Positions 13,677 through 19,613 of a stretch of DNA of 23,694 nt are shown here, piece after piece. Made by a program: the position numbers and the translations under genes. Position 1 is the first letter of the stretch, and each line of letters starts with the position of its first letter. Where the stretch lies: assembly GCA_002314465.1 (NCBI GenBank), contig DCGA01000063.1, forward strand, positions 45,204 to 68,897. Reading direction: 5' to 3'. The stretch comes from a bacterium UBA1790. Its GTDB lineage: Bacteria; Bacteroidota; Bacteroidia; Bacteroidales; Muribaculaceae. Under the pieces are notes generated by a model, which saw only the letters and a list, made by a program, of their open reading frames with translations, had not been told where the DNA came from and searched no databases.

Positions 13677-14225
13677 ATGAAGAAAGTAATTATCTTGCTC
13701 GCAGCGGCTGTTTGCTCGCTCGCATCTATGGCTACCGATTACACTGGTAAACTCACAGTATCGGTTAACGGTGTGGTTACACCTATGGAAGCTACTATCC
13801 AGGTAACTGAAGTTGATGGTAAAATCAACTTTGACCTCAACAATTTCTGCCTCCAGAGCGAGGATGGCGTGATTGGTGTAGGAAACATCAATCTTCACGG
13901 TCTTGAGGGTGAAACTACCTGTGGTTACACCAATATCAAGTACAACGATAACGTTAGTATCACCGAGGGTAACCTTGAGGGTGTTGATTTCTGGATGGGC
14001 CCCATCCTTGGCGCTGTTCCCGTAGTTATGAACTGCGACTACAATGAGGCTGCAATGAGCGTTAACATCGACATCGACATGATGTCAACTCTCGAGCAGG
14101 TTATCAAGGTTAACTTCGTGGGCACTGCTCCCGCACAGGGCGGTATCACTGGCGATGTAAACGGCGACGGTGCTGTTGACGTTAGCGACGTTAACTCTGT
14201 TATCAATATCATGCTTGGTAATTGA
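13677..14225 (+). CDS. Secreted calycin-like protein with a single half-dockerin
   Basis: A 182-residue exported protein with a Sec signal peptide (MKKVIILLAAAVCSLASMA). Residues 20-155 form a beta-rich domain starting DYTGKLTVSVNG, like the N-terminus of the upstream protein and matching what is called a calycin-like domain in Bacteroidetes. The last 25 residues are one dockerin-like repeat, GDVNGDGAVDVSDVNSVI followed by NIMLGN, with intact Asp/Asn calcium positions but no second repeat. True dockerins need two repeats, so this is either a half-module that pairs with another protein's or a simple calcium-binding tail. It is the last gene of the operon, 33 bp after the previous stop, and a strong terminator follows. 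Confidence 0.78.
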   Translation: MKKVIILLAAAVCSLASMATDYTGKLTVSVNGVVTPMEATIQVTEVDGKINFDLNNFCLQSEDGVIGVGNINLHGLEGETTCGYTNIKYNDNVSITEGNLEGVDFWMGPILGAVPVVMNCDYNEAAMSVNIDIDMMSTLEQVIKVNFVGTAPAQGGITGDVNGDGAVDVSDVNSVINIMLGN

Positions 14226-14258
14226 TTTTTTTAGAATAATTAATCTAAAACATAAAAA

Positions 14259-14300
14259 CAGGGCTTCTGCATTATTTATCACGTGGAAAGCCCTGCTTTT
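14259..14300 (+). terminator. Rho-independent terminator of the PCMD operon
   Basis: CAGGGCTT (14259-14266) and AAGCCCTG (14288-14295) form a perfect 8-bp stem with a 21-nt loop, followed by CTTTTGGTTTTATT. It lies 34 bp after the last operon stop, and its end is only about 20 bp before the PrsW start codon. Confidence 0.75.
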
Positions 14301-14320
14301 GGTTTTATTGGTAAAGGTTT

Positions 14321-15076
14321 ATGATTGCGATATTATCGTTGGCTTTAATCCCCGTGGTCTTTCTCTTGGGATTTATTTATCTCAAGGATAAGGTCCAGCC
14401 CGAACCTATTGAGAATCTCATTAAGGGTCTTCTCTATGGTGTGGGCTCATGCTTTGTAACACTTGGCATTGTAGGGTTTTTCCCCGAGTTTGACGAGACC
14501 TCGGTTTTAGGTGCTGCAATGAATGCGTTTGTAATGGCGGCAATCCCCGAGGAGTGCTCTAAGATGCTCATGCTGTGGCTGCTGGTGCGCAAGATGAAGG
14601 AGTTTGACGAACCGTTCGATGGTATCGTTTATGCCACCTGCGTGGGACTTGGATTTGCTGGTTTTGAAAACATCATGTATCTCTTCCAAAATTCCGAAGA
14701 CGCATTCTCTGTAGGTATCATGCGCGGCATCTTTGCAGTCCCCGGCCACTTCTTCTTCGCGGTGGCTATGGGATATTACTACGCAATGGCTCACTTTGGC
14801 TCTAAACGCCTTCGTGACCGCAACATGCGCCTTGCGCTGTTTGTTCCCATCATGCTGCACGGTGTTTATGATGCATGTCTCATGGTTCAGGACGCTGCTG
14901 CATTCGGTGGGCTTATGCTTGTATGGTTCGTTTTCTGCATTGCAATGTTCAGGGTCGGACTCAAGCGTATCAAGGCAATGCGCACACCCGCAATTCCCAC
15001 AATGGGTATGCCGGTTGGCACTCCTCCGCCCATCCCGTCGCAGGAAAAGTTTTACCAAGACCCTCCGCAGAATTAA
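14321..15076 (+). CDS. PrsW-family intramembrane metalloprotease
   Basis: A 251-residue multi-pass membrane protein of the PrsW (CPBP/Abi-related) glutamic/metalloprotease family, which in Firmicutes cleaves the anti-sigma factor RsiW at site 1. The motifs are clear: E77-E-C-S-K81 (EExxK), G111-F-A-G-F-E-N117, H143 in the AVPGHFFFAVAMGY helix and H180 in LHGVYDA. Six or more hydrophobic helices are seen. The C-terminus is a Pro-rich cytosolic-type tail (TPAIPTMGMPVGTPPPIP). The length is normal for the family. The start is immediately downstream of the operon terminator, and no TAnnTTTG element is visible between them. Its substrate in Bacteroidales is unknown; no anti-sigma gene is adjacent here. 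Confidence 0.88.
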   Translation: MIAILSLALIPVVFLLGFIYLKDKVQPEPIENLIKGLLYGVGSCFVTLGIVGFFPEFDETSVLGAAMNAFVMAAIPEECSKMLMLWLLVRKMKEFDEPFDGIVYATCVGLGFAGFENIMYLFQNSEDAFSVGIMRGIFAVPGHFFFAVAMGYYYAMAHFGSKRLRDRNMRLALFVPIMLHGVYDACLMVQDAAAFGGLMLVWFVFCIAMFRVGLKRIKAMRTPAIPTMGMPVGTPPPIPSQEKFYQDPPQN

Positions 15077-15123
15077 ACCATTAATCGTTTTTACTGTCAA
15101 TACTTAAACCAAACAATATTATT

Positions 15124-15618
15124 ATGAAGAAATATATCCTTTGTGCTCTTGTAGCACTCATCGCAGGCATCATGCCCGCTACAGCTCAAGACGTTACAAG
15201 TTTTTCAAGCAGTGTAACAGGTTTTTCTTGCATTATCCCTCAGAATGCAACTGTGATGAAGAACGATGTTGAGGCAATCGTGATTCAAACTCCCGATCAG
15301 GAGTACGTTATCACTGCGATTCCTTTCCAACCCTCGCAGAGCACCGATGAGTCTAACGCTGTAGCGTTGAAGACTCTTGCCGAGAGTGCTAACATTGACC
15401 TTGAGACAGCATCCGACGTTGACATTACCAACAAGACTATGGAAGGCGGTGTCTTCTTTCAGAATCTTGAGAACGGCGCTGTTTCGGTTGTAGGTGCTAT
15501 GGCTGTCAAGGGTGCCGACCTTGCATTCTACGTGGCTATTGTCTTTAGTCCTAATTACGCATCTCTTTTAGAGACAACCCTCAGCAATATCGAGTTTGAC
15601 CCCGATGCAGTAAAGTAA
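15124..15618 (+). CDS. Small secreted protein of unknown function
   Basis: A 164-residue exported protein with a strong signal peptide (MKKYILCALVALIAGIMPATAQ, cleaved after ATA or TAQ). The mature part is an alpha/beta protein with strands such as FSCIIPQNATV, EAIVIQTPDQEYVITAIPF and AVSVVGAMAVKGADLAFYVA, ending in an acidic tail (NIEFDPDAVK). I do not recognise the family. It resembles in outline small periplasmic proteins with a single sandwich domain, but no catalytic motif is visible. It begins 47 bp after the PrsW gene, so co-transcription is possible. It is followed by a bidirectional terminator shared with rpiB. Confidence 0.72.
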   Translation: MKKYILCALVALIAGIMPATAQDVTSFSSSVTGFSCIIPQNATVMKNDVEAIVIQTPDQEYVITAIPFQPSQSTDESNAVALKTLAESANIDLETASDVDITNKTMEGGVFFQNLENGAVSVVGAMAVKGADLAFYVAIVFSPNYASLLETTLSNIEFDPDAVK

Positions 15619-15640
15619 TACTGCTGTTACCGATAACGAT

Positions 15641-15674
15641 AAAGGCACCGGTGCTCGCATGCATCGGTGCCTTT
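15641..15674. terminator. Bidirectional terminator between the small secreted gene and rpiB
   Basis: AAAGGCACCG (15641-15650) and CGGTGCCTTT (15665-15674) form a perfect 10-bp stem, flanked by A residues on the left and T residues on the right. This serves transcripts from both converging genes. The loop holds a further TGC/GCA pairing. Confidence 0.8.
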
Positions 15675-15696
15675 TCTGTTTCTATTATCAAAAATC

Positions 15697-16155
15697 TCAC
15701 TTCACTGGGATTTTCTCTATTCTTCGACTGTGGCGACCTCCCTCGAAGGGGGTTGTAAGGTAAACCTTTACAATCTCAAGAGCCTCCTCATCGCTTATGA
15801 AGCGTCCGGGCATTGCAAGAACGTTGGCGTCATTGTGTTGGCGTGCAAGTGAGGCGATTTCGGGTATCCAGCACAGAGCCGAGCGGATGCCCTGGTGTTT
15901 GTTGAGGGTGATGTTGATGCCCTCGCCGCTGCCGCATATCGCGATGCCGGGATAGCACTCGTCGTTCTCTACTGCCAGTGCACAGGGATGTGCTAAGTCG
16001 GGGTAGTCGCAACTATCCTCATTGTAGGTGCCAAAGTCCTTATAGGCAATGCCTTGCTCATCAAGGAACTTTATTACTGCTTGCTTGGTTGCCCAACCTG
16101 CGTGGTCACTGCACAGTGCCACGGGCTTGCCTTCTTTTAAGATTAGATTATCCAT
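15697..16155 (-). CDS. rpiB: Ribose-5-phosphate isomerase B
   Basis: RpiB interconverts ribose 5-phosphate and ribulose 5-phosphate in the cytoplasmic pentose phosphate pathway. The start is taken as MDNLILKEGKPVALCSDHAG (16155), as family members begin a few residues before the SDHAG motif. Key features over 152 residues are S16-D-H-A-G20 for substrate binding, catalytic C74 in AICGSGEGINITLNK, GIRSALCW, and R105-Q-H-N-D-A-N111, which contributes the catalytic His107. The GSGEGIN form, instead of the commoner GTGIGM, is what I expect for Bacteroidales. It is a single-gene unit with a perfect TAnnTTTG element about 30 bp upstream. Confidence 0.95.
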   Translation of the reverse strand: MDNLILKEGKPVALCSDHAGWATKQAVIKFLDEQGIAYKDFGTYNEDSCDYPDLAHPCALAVENDECYPGIAICGSGEGINITLNKHQGIRSALCWIPEIASLARQHNDANVLAMPGRFISDEEALEIVKVYLTTPFEGGRHSRRIEKIPVK

Positions 16156-16184
16156 TATCGAGAGGTTTATATTGAATCTTTCTG

Positions 16185-16192
16185 CAAAGGTA
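16185..16192 (-). promoter_or_regulatory. -7 element of the rpiB promoter
   Basis: On the minus strand, TACCTTTG perfectly matches TAnnTTTG, predicting a leader of about 23 nt before the rpiB ATG. A TTTG at the normal upstream distance is not visible. Confidence 0.45.
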
Positions 16193-16257
16193 CTCAAAAC
16201 TTTCAGAAAAAACTACCTTATTAAAAAATAAACCGATGGAATTTTCGTTTATTAGGT

Positions 16258-17682
16258 ATGAATAAGTATTTATACATCATATTGGCAACAATCTCTATGT
16301 TTGTTGCCACAAGTTGCATTGAGGATGGTTTCACCACCTCGAGCAACGATGTGCTCGCGTTTTCGTGCGACACTGTGGCATTCGACACTGTTATTACAAC
16401 GCAGGGTACAACCACCAAGCAGTTCGTGGTATACAACAATAGTAAGAAGCAGGTCAAGATTTCGTCTATCAAGGTTTCGGGAGTTAGCGACGCTAAGTTC
16501 TACATTAACGTTGACGGAATGAAAGGCCGCGAGTTCCATGATGTGGAATTGCGTGGTCATGATAGTCTCTACGTTTTCGTCGAGGGCTTTATTGACGAAC
16601 TTAAGAAAGACTATCCCATGGAGTTTACCGACTATATTGAGTTCGTGACCAATGGCGTTACCCAGAAGGTTACTCTCAATGCCTGGGGACAGGATGTTAT
16701 CCGCTTTTCTGGCGACACTCTGTGGAACGACACTCAGTTCTATGCAAGCCGTCCTTACCTCATCTATGATACCCTCGTTGTTGCCCCCGGAGCCACACTC
16801 GATGTTGAGGCCGGCACTAAACTGCTGTTCCACAAGGGCGGCGCGATAAAGGTATATGGAAAGATGAATGCCATAGGCACAATGGACAAGCCCATCACAT
16901 TCCGTGGCGACCGTCTTGATAAGGTTGTTAGCGACATCGAGTTTGAAATCATGTCGGGCCAGTGGGGTGGTGTTGTCTTTGGCGTTGGCAGCTATGGCAA
17001 TCACTGGGAATATGTAGACGTGAGCGGCAGCGAGTTTGGCGTGCAGGTTAGCTCAAGCAACCCCGCCAAGGAGTCGCTGTATATGCTCAACTGCCTTCTG
17101 CACAATAGCAGCGGTTCGGTATTTACTGTGTGGAATGCCGGCGTGACTGCATTTGGCACCGTGTTCAGCGAAGCTGCCGATGGAGTTGTTTACCTTTATG
17201 GCGGCAAGACCCACTTTGCCCACTGTACGTTGGCCAACTATTACCTGTTCAAGGTTGTGGAAACTCCGCTCATCAATGTGTTTAACATCGACGACCCCAA
17301 CTGTCCGCCCATCAAGGCCGACCTAAACAACTGTATATTCTACGGTCTCACAAGCGACATAAATGCCGGCGACCTCACTGGTACCGATATCTATCTGCGC
17401 AATTGTTTGCTCAAGTCTAAGGGTACCGACGATGCTTATTTTATTAACATCGTGTGGGATTCAGACCCCAAGTTCTATACCGAACGCGATAAATATCTTT
17501 TTGACTACCGTGTAAAGGATGAGAGTGCCGCTATCGCACGTGGCGATAAAGCGCTTGTCCCCGATAAGGCTCGCTACGACCGTTATGGTAATGACCGCCT
17601 CGCTGAGTCGGCTCCTACCATCGGAGCATACGTCTACATCCCGCAACCCGCCGAATCTATTATTTCACGTAGATTGAAATGA
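16258..17682 (+). CDS. Beta-helix lipoprotein upstream of lpxB
   Basis: A 474-residue lipoprotein starting MNKYLYIILATISMFVATSC (lipobox ATSC, Cys20), followed by IEDG, a mildly acidic surface-type sequence. Residues 25-145 look like an Ig/ASH-like beta-sandwich (VVYNNSKKQVKISSIKVSG). Residues 150-440 show right-handed parallel beta-helix character (GAIKVYGKMNAIGTMDKPIT, WEYVDVSGSEFGVQVSS, LNNCIFYGLTSDI). The ending SAPTIGAYVY is typical of Bacteroidales beta-helix lipoproteins. No catalytic residues are evident. The stop overlaps the lpxB start by ATGA, so the two are translationally coupled. A short inverted repeat (AATAAAC 16227-16233, GTTTATT 16247-16253) sits just upstream. Its function is unknown; carbohydrate or envelope association is inference. 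Confidence 0.82.
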   Translation: MNKYLYIILATISMFVATSCIEDGFTTSSNDVLAFSCDTVAFDTVITTQGTTTKQFVVYNNSKKQVKISSIKVSGVSDAKFYINVDGMKGREFHDVELRGHDSLYVFVEGFIDELKKDYPMEFTDYIEFVTNGVTQKVTLNAWGQDVIRFSGDTLWNDTQFYASRPYLIYDTLVVAPGATLDVEAGTKLLFHKGGAIKVYGKMNAIGTMDKPITFRGDRLDKVVSDIEFEIMSGQWGGVVFGVGSYGNHWEYVDVSGSEFGVQVSSSNPAKESLYMLNCLLHNSSGSVFTVWNAGVTAFGTVFSEAADGVVYLYGGKTHFAHCTLANYYLFKVVETPLINVFNIDDPNCPPIKADLNNCIFYGLTSDINAGDLTGTDIYLRNCLLKSKGTDDAYFINIVWDSDPKFYTERDKYLFDYRVKDESAAIARGDKALVPDKARYDRYGNDRLAESAPTIGAYVYIPQPAESIISRRLK

Positions 17683-18815
17683 AATATTTCCTTATAGCCG
17701 GTGAAGCCTCGGGTGACCTCCATGCGTCACACCTCATGAAATCTCTGCTTGAGCAAGACCCTGAGGCCGAGTTTGAATTCTTTGGAGGCAACTTGATGGG
17801 GCAGGTGGCTGGTAAGCGCCCCATTATACACTACTGCGACATGGCCTATATGGGTTTCATTGAGGTCGCTAAGCACTTGCGTTCTATCCTGGGCTACATG
17901 AAGAAGGCTTGCAAGTCTATCGATAACTTCAATCCCGATGCTGTAATCCTTGTTGACTATCCCTCGTTTAATCTCAAGATTGCCAAGTATGCTCACAAGA
18001 AAGGCATCAAAGTGCACTACTTCATCTCACCCAAGGTGTGGGTATGGAAGGAATGGCGTGTAAAGGATATCAAGAAGTATGTCGACTGCATGCATTGCAT
18101 TCTTCCATTCGAGGTAGAGTTCTATAAGAAACATGACTACGACGTAAAGTATGTGGGTAATCCCACCGTCAACGAAATCAATGCAGCGTTGCTCACAATG
18201 TGTGATGAGAAAGAGTTCAAGCGTCTCAATGGCATTGAAGATGAGCGTCCGATTATAGCCTTGTTGCCTGGTTCGCGCACTAAGGAAATCAACGATAACT
18301 TGCCTTCGATGCTTGCTGCTGCCGAGCGTCACAAGGATTATCAGATTGTAATAGCTGCAGCGCCATCGGTTAATCCCGATATCTATTATCAGCACATAGA
18401 CGCCATGGCGTCACAGGCATTACTGGTGACCGATTCCACATGGGCTCTTGTTCGCAATTCTCGGGTGGCACTGGTAACCAGTGGAACTGCTACCCTCGAG
18501 ACCGCAATGCTTGGTACGCCTCAGGTGGCGTGCTACCGCATGAATGGCAGCAAGTGGATGCGCAAAGTATATCGTTTAATGCTCAAGGGGCGTTTTGTGA
18601 CTCTGCCCAATCTCATCCTTGATGAACCTGTCATCCCCGAGTTACTATTGAACGAATGCAACGTTGAGAGTATCGACGGGCATCTCACTGCACTACTCAA
18701 CGATGGTTCCGAGCGCAAGGCAATGCTCGATGGTTATTCTCGCATGGCAGCTCGTTTGGGTAATAACGATTGTACTGCTACAGCGGCGGCAACAATAGTC
18801 GAGTCACTATCATAA
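17679..18815 (+). CDS. lpxB: Lipid-A-disaccharide synthase
   Basis: LpxB condenses UDP-2,3-diacylglucosamine with lipid X to make the lipid A disaccharide at the inner-membrane cytoplasmic face. The 378-residue length is normal. GT19 features are visible: AGEASGDLHASHL at the N-terminus, YFISPKVWVWKEWRVKDIKK near 110-130, LPFEVEFY near 140, GNPTVNE, LLPGSRTKEI near 205, and the nucleotide-sugar binding VTSGTATLETAMLGTPQVAC near 270-285. The start ATG overlaps the stop of the upstream beta-helix lipoprotein. An HD-domain gene begins 11 bp downstream, so the three form an operon. Confidence 0.96.
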   Translation: MKYFLIAGEASGDLHASHLMKSLLEQDPEAEFEFFGGNLMGQVAGKRPIIHYCDMAYMGFIEVAKHLRSILGYMKKACKSIDNFNPDAVILVDYPSFNLKIAKYAHKKGIKVHYFISPKVWVWKEWRVKDIKKYVDCMHCILPFEVEFYKKHDYDVKYVGNPTVNEINAALLTMCDEKEFKRLNGIEDERPIIALLPGSRTKEINDNLPSMLAAAERHKDYQIVIAAAPSVNPDIYYQHIDAMASQALLVTDSTWALVRNSRVALVTSGTATLETAMLGTPQVACYRMNGSKWMRKVYRLMLKGRFVTLPNLILDEPVIPELLLNECNVESIDGHLTALLNDGSERKAMLDGYSRMAARLGNNDCTATAAATIVESLS

Positions 18816-18826
18816 AAATACACAAA

Positions 18827-19456
18827 ATGATTAATCCCGAAATCCATCAATTCCTCGAAACCTATATCGTGCCTCAATACGATGCCCACGATGCAGGTCA
18901 TCGCCGCGACCATGCCCACTATGTGATGAACGAGAGCCAGCACTTGGCGCAATACTATCCCGATGTCGACCGCAACATGCTTCTTGTGGCTGCGGCCTAT
19001 CACGACCTGGGGCTGTGCGAAGGGCGCGAATTGCATCATGTGGTGAGTGCACGCATGCTACGTGAAGATGAGCGTTTGCTTCGTTGGTTTTCTCCTGAGC
19101 AGATCGATGTCATGGCCGATGCGGCTGAGGACCACCGTGCGTCGAGCGATCATGAGCCACGCACTATCTACGGTCGTATAATTGCCGAGAGTGACCGACA
19201 GATTGATGGTGACACTATTATTCGCCGAACAATACAGTTCACTTTGGCTAATTACCCCGGACTTGGCGAGGAAGAACAGTATGCCCGCCTGCTCGAGCAT
19301 ATGGATGAGAAATATGCCGAGGGCGGTTATCTTAGGCTTTGGATACCCGAGAGTTCAAATGCTGATAGACTTGCTGCTTTCAGGAAGTTGCTTAAAGACC
19401 CGGTTGCCTTTAGGGCTCGTTTCAATGAGGTTTATGCCGCTACAATTAAAAGGTAA
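18827..19456 (+). CDS. HD-domain phosphohydrolase
   Basis: A 209-residue cytoplasmic HD protein. The start is chosen at MINPEIHQFLETYIVPQYD (18827), because the region upstream lies inside lpxB. HD ligands are visible: H25 and H29 in AGHRRDHAHYVM, the H59-D60 doublet in AAAYHDLG, H103 in AAEDHRASSDH, and a downstream Asp in IAESDRQIDGD. The spacing and the ESDRQID motif resemble uncharacterised HD proteins of the YedJ type, which act on phosphorylated small molecules or nucleotides. The substrate is not known. It follows lpxB by 11 bp and ends at a terminator, so it is the last gene of that operon. It differs clearly from the HD protein at the left of the window. Confidence 0.8.
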   Translation: MINPEIHQFLETYIVPQYDAHDAGHRRDHAHYVMNESQHLAQYYPDVDRNMLLVAAAYHDLGLCEGRELHHVVSARMLREDERLLRWFSPEQIDVMADAAEDHRASSDHEPRTIYGRIIAESDRQIDGDTIIRRTIQFTLANYPGLGEEEQYARLLEHMDEKYAEGGYLRLWIPESSNADRLAAFRKLLKDPVAFRARFNEVYAATIKR

Positions 19457-19480
19457 AAGATTTTATTTTTTTATATAGCG

Positions 19481-19515
19481 AGGTCCCATGCAAATGCTTG
19501 GGACTTTTCTTTTTA
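19481..19515 (+). terminator. Terminator after the lpxB/HD operon
   Basis: GTCCCA (19483-19488) and TGGGAC (19499-19504) form a short G/C-rich stem, extended by flanking A-T and G-T pairs, and followed by TTTTCTTTTTAT. It lies about 25 bp after the HD gene stop. Confidence 0.7.
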
Positions 19516-19535
19516 TGTTAAAAAATAAGAGAATA

Positions 19536-19566
19536 TGAGAATTATTTGCATAATGTGAGAATTATT
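19536..19566 (+). repeat. 11-bp direct repeats within the M6 protease promoter
   Basis: TGAGAATTATT occurs at 19536-19546 and 19556-19566, with starts 20 bp apart, or about two helical turns. A further GAGAAT lies at 19529-19534. The repeats overlap and fill the spacer of the promoter, so they may bind a regulator on one DNA face; simple AT-rich redundancy is the alternative. Confidence 0.4.
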
Positions 19567-19576
19567 ATTACATTTG
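19545..19576 (+). promoter_or_regulatory. Promoter for the M6 metalloprotease gene
   Basis: TTTG (19545-19548), then exactly 20 nt, then TACATTTG (19569-19576): a full match to the Bacteroidetes -33/-7 consensus. The predicted start near 19583 leaves about 30 nt to the ATG at 19614. The 11-bp repeat TGAGAATTATT lies across it. Confidence 0.65.
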
Positions 19577-19613
19577 CATTTCCGCTTATAATTATCTACA
19601 ATTTAATAATATT

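Noticed and set aside
12180..14225. Type IX secretion C-terminal domains
   Set aside because: The C-termini are dockerin-like GDVNGDG repeats and do not show the strand pattern of T9SS sorting domains.
16227..16253. Inverted repeat AATAAAC/GTTTATT as an operator
   Set aside because: Seven AT-rich base pairs with a 13-nt spacer are within chance expectation; it is mentioned with the lipoprotein gene but not called a site.
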